The translations under genes and the position numbers were made by a program. The notes beneath the pieces are model-generated. The model did not search any database. It saw nothing but the letters and a program-made list of their open reading frames with translations, and was not told where the DNA came from. 64,000 nucleotides of DNA, from NCBI RefSeq assembly GCF_020615385.1, contig NZ_JAJAVB010000004.1, positions 1-64,000 of the forward strand, in the 5' to 3' direction. This DNA is from Jiella soli. Its GTDB lineage: Bacteria > Pseudomonadota > Alphaproteobacteria > Rhizobiales > Rhizobiaceae. Every line of letters begins with the position of its first letter. Within the stretch, counting starts at the first letter, position 1. Positions 29,954 to 38,824 of the stretch are shown here, piece after piece.

Positions 29954-30200
29954 GGCCATTCTCCGGCATTGCATGGGTTCGACGCGATATGGGCCGCGCA
30001 GGCGGAAGCGCCAGCCGGAGGCGGTTTGCGATCATGCGATAGCGGCCACCCTTGCGGCGGAAGAGGCACGCTCGGGCCGGGCGAGAGGTGCGGCTTTCCC
30101 AGCGGTCGGGACAGGGCAGCGTTGCGGCCATCGGCGCGATGGCTTAGAGACGGCGCCAATTCGTCATTCCAGTTTTCGCGATACGGAGCAGCAGCGCGCC

Positions 30201-31850
30201 ATGGCTCGCCAGTTCATCTATCACATGTCGGGCCTCTCCAAGGCCTACGGGAACAAGAAGGTTCTCGACAACATCCACCTGTCCTTCTACCCGGACGCCA
30301 AGATCGGCATTCTCGGACCGAACGGCGCGGGTAAGTCGACGCTCCTGAAGATCATGGCCGGCGAGGACAAGGAGTTCACCGGCGAGGCTTGGGCAGCCGA
30401 AGGCGCCACCGTCGGCTATCTGCCGCAGGAGCCGCATCTCAACACCGACAAGACGGTGTTCGAGAACGTGATGGAGGGCGTCGCCGACAAGCAGGCGATC
30501 CTCGACCGCTACAACGAACTGATGATGAACTACTCAGAGGAGACGGCGGAGGAGGGGGCGAAGCTCCAGGACGTCATCGACGCGCAGAACCTCTGGGACC
30601 TGGAAAACCAGGTCGAGATGGCGATGGACGCGCTGCGCTGCCCGCCGGCCGATGCCGAGATCGGGCCGCTGTCGGGTGGCGAGCGCCGCCGTGTCGCGCT
30701 CTGCAAGCTGCTCCTGTCCAAGCCCGACATCCTGCTCCTCGACGAGCCGACCAACCATCTCGACGCCGAGACCATTCTCTGGCTCGAAAAGCACCTGCGC
30801 GAGTACGAGGGCTCGGTGCTGATGGTCACCCATGATCGCTACTTCCTCGACAACGTCACCGGCTGGATCCTTGAGCTCGACCGCGGCCATGGCGTGCCCT
30901 ACGAGGGCAACTACTCCGTCTATCTGGAGAAGAAGCAGAAGCGCATGCAGCAGGAGGGCCGCGAGGACGACGCCCGCATGCGCGCCATCACGAGAGAGCG
31001 CGAGTGGATCCAGCAGGGCGCCAAGGCCCGCCAAACCAAGTCGAAGGCCCGCATCAAGGCCTATAACGAGCTGGTCGAGGCTGCCGAGAACAGAAAGCCG
31101 GCGGACGGCAAGATCGTCATCCCGACCGGCGAGCGGCTCGGCAACAAGGTGATCGAGGTCGAGAACCTGACGAAGAGCTTCGGCGACCGGGTGCTGATCG
31201 AGAACCTGTCCTTCAAGCTGCCGGCCGGCGGCATCGTCGGCATCATCGGGCCGAACGGCGCCGGCAAGTCGACGCTGTTCAGGATGATCACCGGCCAGGA
31301 GAAGCCCGACTCGGGCAAGATCGACATCGGCGAGACCGTCGATCTCGGCTATGTCGACCAGAGCCGCGACGACCTCGATCCGAACCACAACGTCTGGGAA
31401 GAGATCTCCGGCGGCGTCGACATCATGAAGCTCGGCAAGTACGAGATGAACAGCCGCGCCTATGTCGGCAACTTCAACTTCAAGGGCCCGAACCAGCAGC
31501 AGAAGGTTGGCACGCTCTCGGGTGGCCAGCGCAACCGCGTGCATCTGGCCAAGATGCTGAAGTCCGGCGCCAATGTCATCCTGCTCGACGAGCCGACCAA
31601 TGATCTCGACACCGAGACGCTGACCGCGCTCGAGGATGCGCTGGAGGAATACGCCGGCTGCGCCGTGGTGATCAGCCACGATCGCATGTTCCTCGACCGG
31701 CTCGCCACCCACATCCTCGCCTTCGAGGGCGACAGCCATGTCGAATGGTTCGAGGGCAATTTCGAGGACTACGAGCAGGACAAGATCCGCCGCCTCGGCC
31801 CGGAATCGGTCAACCCCAAGCGCCCGACCTACAAGCGCCTGACGCGCTGA
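30201..31850 (+). CDS. ettA: Energy-dependent translational throttle protein, ABC-F
   Basis: Ribosome-binding ABC-F ATPase that gates the first peptide bond according to energy state. 549 residues with two ATP-binding domains: Walker A GPNGAGKST near 39 and again near 350, signature LSGGERRRVALCKLLL and LSGGQRNRVHLAKML, and Walker B LLLDEPTNHLD and LLDEPTNDLD. The inter-domain linker carries the EttA-typical KAYNELVEAAENR. The start at 30201 (MARQFIYHM) matches the family. Soluble; no membrane part. Confidence 0.95.
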   Translation: MARQFIYHMSGLSKAYGNKKVLDNIHLSFYPDAKIGILGPNGAGKSTLLKIMAGEDKEFTGEAWAAEGATVGYLPQEPHLNTDKTVFENVMEGVADKQAILDRYNELMMNYSEETAEEGAKLQDVIDAQNLWDLENQVEMAMDALRCPPADAEIGPLSGGERRRVALCKLLLSKPDILLLDEPTNHLDAETILWLEKHLREYEGSVLMVTHDRYFLDNVTGWILELDRGHGVPYEGNYSVYLEKKQKRMQQEGREDDARMRAITREREWIQQGAKARQTKSKARIKAYNELVEAAENRKPADGKIVIPTGERLGNKVIEVENLTKSFGDRVLIENLSFKLPAGGIVGIIGPNGAGKSTLFRMITGQEKPDSGKIDIGETVDLGYVDQSRDDLDPNHNVWEEISGGVDIMKLGKYEMNSRAYVGNFNFKGPNQQQKVGTLSGGQRNRVHLAKMLKSGANVILLDEPTNDLDTETLTALEDALEEYAGCAVVISHDRMFLDRLATHILAFEGDSHVEWFEGNFEDYEQDKIRRLGPESVNPKRPTYKRLTR

Positions 31851-31939
31851 GCGGCTGCTCTCGAATCCGTTTCCGACCCGGCCCGGCGCTGTGCTAGGCT
31901 GGGTCGTCTGCCGTTAGGGCAGGGAGCGTGGAGACGGAC

Positions 31940-32272
31940 ATGCGCGGAGAGAGCGTCTTATATTCGGCCGCGATGGCGGCGGCGTTAGTCGTGCTGTGGG
32001 CGGCCTCCGCCGAGGCGAAGCCCGCCCGCTGCTTTACGACCGACGACGGCTATTTCGACTGCGAATTCCGGAGCACGGATCGGGACGGGAGCTTCACGAT
32101 CGAAGGGCCGGCCGCCACCTACATCGTGAACATCGACAGCCCGGGCACTGCCTACGCCTTCGTCAATCTTGGCGAGCGCAACGTGTCGCTGCCCGGGCTC
32201 TACGTTCGCGAGACGGAGGATCCGGCCTGCTGGGCGAATGCGCAGACCGATACGAGGATCTGCGCCTGGTAG
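31940..32272 (+). CDS. Small secreted hypothetical protein
   Basis: 110 residues from the ATG at 31940 (a GTG four codons earlier is possible). Signal peptide with SAAMAAALVVLWAASAEAKP, cleavage near AEA. The mature 85 residues carry four cysteines in two pairs (RCFTTDDGYFDC, PACWANAQTDTRIC) and a beta-rich middle (TYIVNIDSPGTAYAFVNLG). The short cysteine-bracketed form is common among rhizobial exported proteins of unknown function. Confidence 0.68.
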   Translation: MRGESVLYSAAMAAALVVLWAASAEAKPARCFTTDDGYFDCEFRSTDRDGSFTIEGPAATYIVNIDSPGTAYAFVNLGERNVSLPGLYVRETEDPACWANAQTDTRICAW

Positions 32273-32589
32273 CGGCCGACCATGCTCCGGGGAGAGATTC
32301 CGGGGGATGTGTCTGATTTCTCTGGAACCTCTTGCCACGCTGGCGTATTGACGCGCCGATCGGTTGGCGTCCAACAATCATTTTCGTTGGGACCCGAAGC
32401 TGCCCTGCAATTGCGCGCCGGCCGCTTGGCTCAGGACGCGAGGCAAGGGCGAAACGATGAGAAGGCAGGGCGGGGATATGCGCGTTGACACGTCTCGAGC
32501 AGCGGCTTCCGCCGGACCTGGGGACAGCCTGTTCGGGGCAGGGCGGCCGCTTCCGCAGCTCCTCGCGCAGCCGCAAAGCGTCGGGTGTC
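32273..32589. other. Intergenic region before the histidine kinase
   Basis: About 320 bases with no clear gene. The kinase frame is open back to a TTG at 32485, so part may be coding. A GGAAC at 32321 followed 15 bases later by CGTA resembles an EcfG promoter but spacing and the -10 deviate. Confidence 0.35.
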
Positions 32590-34197
32590 ATGCAGCAGCT
32601 TAATGGTGAAGCCTTCCTCGACAGTTTCGCGGCGGACCCCGGAGCCCCGCCGGGCGGCGGGTTCGCCGCGGGCCCCGCATCCGCGTCGGCCGGCGAGCCC
32701 GCGGCAGACGAGATCGACTTCGCCAAGGTCTTCGACGCCCTGACCACCCCCTACATGGTTCTAGATGCCGAGCTGAGATACGTCGCCGCCAACGCGGCCT
32801 ATGAAGAGGCGACGTTCCGCACCCGGGAGGAACTTCTCGGCCAGCGCCTGTTCGACCTTTTTCCCAATCCCGGCGAGAGCGGGCGGCGCCTGCGCCGGTC
32901 CCTCGAGCAGGTGATGGCGACAGGCGAACCGGACACGATCGCCTTCCTCTCCTACGCCATTCCCCGGCCGGCATCGAAGGGCGGCGGGATGGAGCAGCGC
33001 TATTGGAGCGCCACCCATTCTCCGGTGAAGGACGCGCTCGGCAAAGTTCGCTTCATCGTCCAGAACACCGTCGACGTGACCGAGATCGTCCGGCTGAGGG
33101 AAGCCAATGCGCTGCCCTTCCGGACCGTCCCCGGTGAGCTCGCGCTCCTCAAGAATGCGCAGGATGTCGAGGAAGCCTATCAGGAGCGCGTATCCGAGAG
33201 CGAAGAGTTCCGGCAGCTCTTCCGCCAAGCGCCGGGCATGATCGCCGTCCTCGAGGGGGAGGACCAGGTCTTCACCTTCGTCAACGACAGCTACCAGCGC
33301 TTCGTCGGCGAACGCGACCTGATCGGCCGGCCGCTGCACGAGGCGCTGCCGGAGATCTGCGACCAGGGCTTTGCGGAGATGGTCCAGGAGGCGTACCGCG
33401 AAGGCCGGCAGGTATCGGGCGAGGCGGTGCCGACGGTCATTCGCGCCGATGCCGGCGTCCTTCCCAAGGAAGCCTTCGTCGACTTCACCTGCAATCCGAT
33501 CCGGGACGGGGAGGGCGCAGTGATCGGCGTCTTCGTGCAAGGCGCCGACCGAACCGAGGCAGTGCGCGCCACCAAGCACCAGCGCACGCTGATCGACGAG
33601 CTCAATCACCGCGTGAAGAACACGCTGGCGACGATCCAGGCCATGGCCCGGCAGAGCTTCCGCAACACCGAGGACATTGCCGAAGCCCGCTACGCCTTCG
33701 AATCGCGGCTGATGGCGCTGAGCCACGCCCACAACATCCTGTCCGACCGGCGCTGGGAGTTCGCGCCGCTCTCCGCGCTCCTCAAGGAGGAACTCGCCGA
33801 TTTCGGGGCCGACCGGGTCAGCATGGTCGGACCGGAGATCACCCTTCCGGCAAATGTCGGGATCTCGCTGGCGATCGTCTTCCACGAACTCACCGCCAAC
33901 GCGCAGCGCCATGGCGCCCTGAAGGACGATGCGGGATCGCTGGAGGTGATCTGGTCGCATTCCACGGAGCCGGACGGGCAGACGCTGGCCTTCTCCTGGA
34001 CCGAGCAATGCCGGCGGTCGCTGGCGGAGGCACCGGGGCCTCTGCGGCCTGGCTACGGCATCCGCGTCCTGACGCGGATCATCGAAGGCGAACTCGTGGG
34101 GTCCCTGTCCCTTGACCTTCAGGAGAGCGGTCTCATTTGCCGATTTGTGATCAAACTTTCCGAGGTCGGCGACATTGCAGGTTCAGGGGCGCAATGA
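32590..34197 (+). CDS. PAS-PAS HWE-family sensor histidine kinase
   Basis: 535 residues, soluble. Two PAS domains: about 45-165 (TPYMVLDAELRYVAANAAYEE; ends in VQNTVDVTEIVRL) and about 205-330 (FRQLFRQAPGMIAVLEGE; ends in VFVQGADRTEAVR). The phospho-acceptor region is of the HWE/HisKA_2 type, ELNHRVKNTLATIQAMARQS with H340, and the ATP site has FHELTANAQRHGAL near 435 and GYGIRVLTRI. This class is typical of alphaproteobacteria, often in stress or light signalling. The PAS domains lack the flavin-binding GRNCRFLQ block, so not LOV. The start is uncertain (TTG at 32485 possible). The next gene, a response regulator, overlaps it. Confidence 0.85.
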   Translation: MQQLNGEAFLDSFAADPGAPPGGGFAAGPASASAGEPAADEIDFAKVFDALTTPYMVLDAELRYVAANAAYEEATFRTREELLGQRLFDLFPNPGESGRRLRRSLEQVMATGEPDTIAFLSYAIPRPASKGGGMEQRYWSATHSPVKDALGKVRFIVQNTVDVTEIVRLREANALPFRTVPGELALLKNAQDVEEAYQERVSESEEFRQLFRQAPGMIAVLEGEDQVFTFVNDSYQRFVGERDLIGRPLHEALPEICDQGFAEMVQEAYREGRQVSGEAVPTVIRADAGVLPKEAFVDFTCNPIRDGEGAVIGVFVQGADRTEAVRATKHQRTLIDELNHRVKNTLATIQAMARQSFRNTEDIAEARYAFESRLMALSHAHNILSDRRWEFAPLSALLKEELADFGADRVSMVGPEITLPANVGISLAIVFHELTANAQRHGALKDDAGSLEVIWSHSTEPDGQTLAFSWTEQCRRSLAEAPGPLRPGYGIRVLTRIIEGELVGSLSLDLQESGLICRFVIKLSEVGDIAGSGAQ

Positions 34198-34561
34198 GGG
34201 GGGCGGCCTGAACGGCCTGCGCATCATGATCGTCGAGGACGAGAGTCTCGTCGCCATGCAACTCGAAGACATGCTGTTCGATCTGGGATGCGACGTCGTC
34301 GGGCTCGCCATGCGTATCAAGGGCGCGCACGAGATCATCGATTCCGGTGTCGCGATGGACCTCGCCATCCTCGACGTCAATGTCAGTGGTGAGACGGTCT
34401 ATCCGGTCGCCGAGCGTCTCGAAAAGGCCGGTGTGCCGGTAGTCTTCGCGACAGGCTACGGCAAGGAGGGCGTCGACCCGCGCTGGCACGGCTGCCAGAT
34501 CGTCCAGAAGCCCTACACGATGGAGCAGATCGAAAGCTCGATCGAGCGCAGCCGGAACTGA
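34175..34561 (+). CDS. Single-domain response regulator
   Basis: 128 residues, a receiver domain only. Acidic pair E21-D22 (IMIVEDESLVAMQL), phospho-acceptor D67 (LAILDVNVSG), threonine in VFATGY and lysine in IVQKPY are all present. The start is taken as TTG at 34175, eight to nine bases after GAGG and 23 bases inside the kinase gene; no ATG fits before the first strand. Coupled translation with the HWE kinase suggests they are a pair. With no output domain it acts by protein contact or as a phosphate sink. Confidence 0.82.
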   Translation: MQVQGRNEGGGLNGLRIMIVEDESLVAMQLEDMLFDLGCDVVGLAMRIKGAHEIIDSGVAMDLAILDVNVSGETVYPVAERLEKAGVPVVFATGYGKEGVDPRWHGCQIVQKPYTMEQIESSIERSRN

Positions 34562-34703
34562 GCCGCACGGCCTGCGGCAGCCGGGACTGCCGCAGGGGCG
34601 GGATTAGCTAAAGCGTTGCGAGACTCCGGGTGCTGGATGCCGCCCGGCTCCCCTTCTGCCTCCATCTTGCCGAAATCCGACATTCTTGATCTTGCCAGGC
34701 CCT

Positions 34704-35105
34704 CTATTCGTCGGCCGTGCCGGTGATGCTCATCACGAGTTGCCGGGGCGACAGAGTGAGGCGCAGGACCGTCGCCGCCGGGTGCGCCGCGGCGGTCGCC
34801 TCCTCCATGCCGGGTGCTGCAAGGATCACCAGCCTCGTACCGGACGATTCCAGGCCGACAGCGAGGTTGCGCTCGAGGTCCATCCCTTCCGGCAAGGCGA
34901 CGACCGAGATAGCGAAGGATCGACGCGCCAGCCGGTCGATCGCGGTCCGCTGCGAGCCGGCGATGGTCGCGCGGGCGCCGGCCTCTTCCAGCGCATCGGA
35001 CATCCTGAAGGCGCGCCTTTCGTCCACGTCGCAGACAAGAACGTCCTTGCCGGCGAGAAGGCTCGCCCAGGAAAATGCGTCAAACGTGTCAAGGCCCCGG
35101 CTCAT
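34704..35105 (-). CDS. Receiver-like protein lacking the phospho-acceptor aspartate
   Basis: 133 residues. The order of strands and helices is that of a response-regulator receiver: KDVLVCDVDERRAFRMSDALEEAG, GSQRTAIDRLARR, then the strand where the acceptor should sit reads FAISVVALPEG with no aspartate, and then SGTRLVILAAPG. The first acidic positions are kept. It is likely a pseudo-receiver that binds partners without phosphorylation. It converges on the response regulator gene, so a link with that pathway is possible. It could be an unrelated flavodoxin-like fold. Confidence 0.6.
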   Translation of the reverse strand: MSRGLDTFDAFSWASLLAGKDVLVCDVDERRAFRMSDALEEAGARATIAGSQRTAIDRLARRSFAISVVALPEGMDLERNLAVGLESSGTRLVILAAPGMEEATAAAHPAATVLRLTLSPRQLVMSITGTADE

Positions 35106-35269
35106 GGGCGAACGAAACCATTCGGCGCGTCGTCCCGCAAGATAGCGACAGCTCGATCACGATTTCGGCATCGTTTCCGACGAAACGTCTCCGCCGCCTG
35201 TCTGTTAAGCTTTCAGGTGGGCTGAGGGCATCGTGCGGACGCCCACGATCGAGAAAATGGGATCATTCC

Positions 35270-35902
35270 ATGGATGTCTTCGTCCAGACCATGATGGAAA
35301 CGCTCGGCGCCTTTGGCATCGCGCTGTTGATGTTCCTGGAGAACATCTTCCCGCCGATCCCGTCAGAGCTGATCATGCCGCTCGCCGGATATCAGGCCGC
35401 GTCCGGACAGATGTCGCTCTGGCTGGTGATCTTGTCGGGAACCATCGGCTCGCTGCTCGGCGTCGTGCCTTGGTATTATGCCGGGTCGATCCTCGGCCGA
35501 CGGAGGCTCGAGCGCCTCGCTGAGCGACATGGCCGCTGGCTGACGCTTTCGCCCGAGGATGTCGGCCGCGCCGACGACTGGTTCCGTCGCCATGGCGCGC
35601 TGGCGGTGCTGTTCGGGCGACTGGTTCCGACGGTGCGCACCCTGATCTCGGTTCCCGCGGGCGTCGCCCACATGCCGCTCGCGACGTTCCTCGTCTATTC
35701 CGCCATCGGCAGCGCCGTCTGGACCAGTTTCCTCGCCGGGGTCGGCTATCTGCTCGGCCAGCAATACGATCTGGTGGCGGATTATGTCGGGCCGGTTTCG
35801 AACGCCGTTTTCATCATCATCGCCATCATCTACGTCTACCGCGTCGCGACCTTCGGCAAGCGCCAGCGCCGTCAAGAGGAGGCACGGCAGGCGGACGGGT
35901 GA
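35270..35902 (+). CDS. DedA family (SNARE-associated/VTT) membrane protein
   Basis: 210 residues with about five to six membrane helices. DedA marks are FLENIFPPIPSELIMPLAGY near the N-terminus (re-entrant loop with acidic residue), GSLLGVVPWYYAGSILGR, and FGRLVPTVRTLISVPAGVAHM with the conserved arginines. The family works in envelope lipid homeostasis, recently linked to undecaprenyl-phosphate or phospholipid scrambling. The start at 35270 is right before the first helix. Single gene. Confidence 0.9.
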   Translation: MDVFVQTMMETLGAFGIALLMFLENIFPPIPSELIMPLAGYQAASGQMSLWLVILSGTIGSLLGVVPWYYAGSILGRRRLERLAERHGRWLTLSPEDVGRADDWFRRHGALAVLFGRLVPTVRTLISVPAGVAHMPLATFLVYSAIGSAVWTSFLAGVGYLLGQQYDLVADYVGPVSNAVFIIIAIIYVYRVATFGKRQRRQEEARQADG

Positions 35903-35998
35903 GACCCGCCGGTGGCTCGCTTGACGCCGCAGCCCGCTCGGATCGGAGGATGCGCCGGTTTGCGGTGCGGGCCATGTTTCCGGTAGAGGGCTCGGGCG

Positions 35999-36583
35999 AT
36001 GGAGATGGAGGTCGAGATCAGGCGGGGGCGGCGGTTGAAGGGGCGCGTCGCCGGGCTTTACCAGACTGCGGGAAATGGGTTCGAGACGACACCCGTCGAG
36101 CAGCTCACCCTGACGTTCTCCGGCATAGCGGGCGATCGGCACGAGGGCGTCACCCGGCGGTCGGGCGGGCGCGAGCCCTGGTACCCGCGCGGCACCGAGA
36201 TGCGCAACGAGCGGCAATTGTCGCTCCTTTCCCAGGACGAACTGGACGGGGTCGCGACGGATCTCGAGATCGACCGGCTGATGCCGGAATGGATCGGCGG
36301 CAATCTGCTCGTCGAGGGGATCGCGCGGCTCTCGCTCCTGCCGCCGCGCACGGTGCTCTTTTTCGCTTCCGGGGCGAGCATCCGGATCGACGGCGACAAC
36401 GCGCCCTGCCGGCTTGCCGGACGAGCGATCGCGGCGCATTGCGGCCGGCCGCGGGCGGAGTTCGACTTTCCGAAGCTCGCCCGGCATCGGCGCGGCCTCG
36501 TGGCTTGGGTGGAGAAACCGGGCGTCGTGACAATGGGCGAGACCTTCGAAGCGCGCATCCCCGAGCAATGGGTCTATCCCTAG
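35999..36583 (+). CDS. MOSC domain protein
   Basis: 194 residues. MOSC-domain features: GIAGDRHEGVTRR with the RH pair, MRNERQLSLLSQDEL and the conserved cysteine C137 in NAPCRLAGRAIA, which in relatives carries sulphur or binds the molybdenum cofactor. It lacks the N-terminal beta-barrel and ferredoxin parts of larger MOSC proteins. A role in sulphur transfer or N-hydroxylated compound reduction is inferred only from family. Two ATGs at 35999 and 36005 are equivalent candidates. Confidence 0.82.
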   Translation: MEMEVEIRRGRRLKGRVAGLYQTAGNGFETTPVEQLTLTFSGIAGDRHEGVTRRSGGREPWYPRGTEMRNERQLSLLSQDELDGVATDLEIDRLMPEWIGGNLLVEGIARLSLLPPRTVLFFASGASIRIDGDNAPCRLAGRAIAAHCGRPRAEFDFPKLARHRRGLVAWVEKPGVVTMGETFEARIPEQWVYP

Positions 36584-36761
36584 AGCGCCTGGCGGCGGAC
36601 CGGGTGCGCTCCGCTGGCCGATCTCTTTGTTGTCGCAGCGGGTCTTTCCGAAAGCCGGTTTCCCGTTTTCCGTCCGAGGTTCGAGCCGAGAACGCAGTAG
36701 CGAGCGCCGAGCCCGCGGGCGACCCTGGCTGCAGTATGGCGCCGGGGGCAGGGAGACCGCC

Positions 36762-37757
36762 ATGCACCTGACCCGACGCCTGGGGGACTCGCTGAAGAGC
36801 CTGGTGGCGATCTCGGGCGATCCAATGCCGTGGAAGAGCGTGATGTTCACGCTGCTTGCCGTCGCGGTTCCGCCGGCCGTCGCCGGCACGCTCCTCGGCC
36901 GCGCCGCGATCGCCGGGCTGATCGCCGCGATGTCGGCCCATCTGGCGGCCAAGGACGTCGGCATCGGCATTGCCGGCCTGATCGTGACCTTCACCGGTCT
37001 TGCCGGCTTCGTCGCCCTCGGCGCGCCGGAGATGGCGCTTCTGGTGACGCCGGTCATCGCGGGCGCAGCCGGCGCGGCGGGAAGCTACGGGCTGGCGCGT
37101 CCGGTCATCCGGGGCCTGATCTTCTGGACGATCTTCACCTCGACGCTGATGCCGGCCGAGCGGCCGGAGGCGCTGTTCGTCACCTATTTCGCCGCGATGG
37201 CGTGGAGCCTCGCCGTGACGCGCCTGGCGGGCCTCGACGCGACCCTGCCGAAGGAAGAGCCGGAATCGCATCGCTATGCGGCGGTCTTCGGCGTCGTCTT
37301 TGCCACGGGCCTGACGATCTCGGTCTATGTCAGCCAGAATTATTTCGGCCGGCATGGCTTCTGGTTTCCGCTGACCTTCGTGGCGCTGTGCCTGCCGCCG
37401 CACGGGGCGCTGTTCTCGCGCACGCTGCAGCGCGGCGTCGGCACGCTGGTCGGAACCGGGATCGCCTTCGCCATCGCTCTCGTTCTGCCGGGCACGTGGT
37501 GGATTGCCGGCGTCGGCGCGATCGCCCTGCCGCTCGGCTTTCGCGTCCTGCCGGCGAGCTATACCGGCTTCATCACGCTCCTCACCGTCGCGATCCTCTG
37601 CTTTCTGGACATTGCCTCGGACATCGACACGCTCGCCTTCGAGCGGGTGGCGACCATGGCTGCTGCTGCGGCCATGACGCTGGGGCTCGCGATGGTCGGA
37701 GCGCTGGCGCTCTATCTGGTCAAGCCCGAGGCGTTGAAGTCCCTGCAGGAGAGCTGA
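36762..37757 (+). CDS. FUSC/aromatic acid exporter-like membrane protein
   Basis: 331 residues with around ten hydrophobic helices in two halves of five, for example VMFTLLAVAVPPAVAGTLLG and FWFPLTFVALCLPPHGALF followed by RTLQRGVGTLVGTGIAFAIALVL. The R-x-x-x-R-x-x-G-T-x-x-G pattern between halves is the FUSC/ArAE signature. Such proteins export aromatic or organic acids. It is shorter than classical FUSC proteins and lacks the large soluble domain. GGAG lies eight bases before the ATG. The last 38 bases overlap the convergent DUF2293 gene. Confidence 0.72.
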   Translation: MHLTRRLGDSLKSLVAISGDPMPWKSVMFTLLAVAVPPAVAGTLLGRAAIAGLIAAMSAHLAAKDVGIGIAGLIVTFTGLAGFVALGAPEMALLVTPVIAGAAGAAGSYGLARPVIRGLIFWTIFTSTLMPAERPEALFVTYFAAMAWSLAVTRLAGLDATLPKEEPESHRYAAVFGVVFATGLTISVYVSQNYFGRHGFWFPLTFVALCLPPHGALFSRTLQRGVGTLVGTGIAFAIALVLPGTWWIAGVGAIALPLGFRVLPASYTGFITLLTVAILCFLDIASDIDTLAFERVATMAAAAAMTLGLAMVGALALYLVKPEALKSLQES

Positions 37758-38145
37758 TCGTCGCTCTACGATCCGAGTCTTCGTCTTCGTCTTCGTCGGA
37801 ATCGGCGGGAGCCGCATCCGTCGGCCCGGCCGGTCCGTCGGGTTCCGCCTCGTCCGGATCGAGGTGCCGGGTAGCGCCCCAATCGCCGAGGACGGCGTTG
37901 ATGTCGTCGAGCACGAAGAAGCGCGCGGCGTCGCGGTCGTAGCCGTCGTCCATCAGCGCGTCGTAGTCGGTGTGCATGTGCCGGATTTGCGCCACCGCCG
38001 CGAGCCAGACGGCGCTTTCCGGCGTCAGGCTGCGCATGTGCTTGGCGCGGGCCGCCTCGCGGATCGCTTCGGCATCGAGGAAAGGCGCGCGGGGGATCGT
38101 CGCCGTCAGGGCCCGGGCGATCCGCTTCTGCCGCTCGGTCGCCAT
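37720..38145 (-). CDS. DUF2293 domain protein
   Basis: 141 residues. The DUF2293 core covers about 15-95: IPRAPFLDAEAIREAARAKH, MRSLTPESAVWLAAVAQIRH, MHTDYDALMDDGYDRDAARFF and the INAVLGDW end. The tail is acidic with a DEDEDED run encoded by a short in-frame tandem repeat (37776-37799). Frequent in alphaproteobacteria; function unknown. The 3' end overlaps the FUSC gene by 38 bases; the trmO gene lies just behind it on the same strand with a 4-base gap, so the two are probably one transcript with trmO first. Confidence 0.8.
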   Translation of the reverse strand: MATERQKRIARALTATIPRAPFLDAEAIREAARAKHMRSLTPESAVWLAAVAQIRHMHTDYDALMDDGYDRDAARFFVLDDINAVLGDWGATRHLDPDEAEPDGPAGPTDAAPADSDEDEDEDSDRRATISSPAGTSTPRA

Positions 38146-38149
38146 GGCG

Positions 38150-38689
38150 TCACCCTTCGCTGGTCCCCGCCGATGGGGCGTCCACTGACGGATAATAGGG
38201 CTTGATGTCGAGAAGCGGCGTTCCGTCGAGGACGTCGACGGCGTCGATGGTCACGCGACCGGCCTCGGGGTCGATCGCCTCGATCCTCGCCAGATGAAGG
38301 CCGATCGGATTGGGCCGCGCCGGCGAGCGCAGCGTGAACGTCGCCCGGACGTCGCCCGAATGGCGCGGTTTCTGCAGGGCAAGGTCGCGGTCGGCCCCGT
38401 CGAGGAAGGTCAGGCACCAGACGACGTCTCCGACCGCGAGTCCGGCAAGGGCGGGGCGCCAGCGCGGGTCGATCTCCAGCACCCCCGTCTCGCCCGCCTC
38501 GAGCGCAGCCCGCCGATTCTTCGGGCAGGTCTCACAGGTCTTCCACGGCGACCTGATGCGGCCGATGAAGACGAGGCCGGCATCGTCATAGGCAGGAGGC
38601 GGGCCGTCGAACCGGACTTCTCCCTCGCGGGCCGTATCGCGGAGCGACCGCGCGGCGGTCGGATCCTCGGCTGGTTCGTTTCCGGTCAT
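38150..38689 (-). CDS. trmO: tRNA (N6-threonylcarbamoyladenosine-37) methyltransferase, TrmO/YaeB type
   Basis: Uses SAM to methylate t6A37 of threonine tRNA in known members. 179 residues from the ATG at 38689. The single-beta-barrel UPF0066 fold is seen: FIGRIRSPWKTCETCPKN, WCLTFLDGADRDL, FTLRSPARPNPIGLHLARIEAI (the RSPxRPNPIG signature) and VLDGTPLLDIKPYYP. Alternative longer start at 38764. It runs into the DUF2293 gene and diverges from the methionine regulator, with which it shares a short intergenic region. Confidence 0.88.
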   Translation of the reverse strand: MTGNEPAEDPTAARSLRDTAREGEVRFDGPPPAYDDAGLVFIGRIRSPWKTCETCPKNRRAALEAGETGVLEIDPRWRPALAGLAVGDVVWCLTFLDGADRDLALQKPRHSGDVRATFTLRSPARPNPIGLHLARIEAIDPEAGRVTIDAVDVLDGTPLLDIKPYYPSVDAPSAGTSEG

Positions 38690-38788
38690 CGCGTGGCTGC
38701 CCGCCCACCCCGCATCCGGCGGTTCGGCCGGATCTGTGCCTGCACCCTGCGAGACGGCAAGCACCCCTTGCCAATCCTTCGGGTTTCA

Positions 38789-38804
38789 CATAAAGATATG
38801 TTTA
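38789..38804. promoter_or_regulatory. SahR-type operator candidate
   Basis: ATAAAGATATGTTTAT: perfect arms ATAAA/TTTAT around GATATG, 21-36 bases before the ArsR-methyltransferase start. The AT-rich form stands out from its GC-rich surroundings and resembles the sites described for the S-adenosylhomocysteine-responsive ArsR regulator SahR. Confidence 0.55.
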
Positions 38805-38824
38805 TATCCTGATTGAGCGTGGGC

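Noticed and set aside
32321-32344. EcfG-like element before the HWE kinase gene
   Set aside because: GGAAC is followed after 15 bases by CGTA, so both spacing and the -10 deviate from consensus.
38690-38824. Riboswitch before the metF operon
   Set aside because: The gap is short and AT-rich with a protein-type palindrome; no SAM or SAH aptamer core could be recognised.
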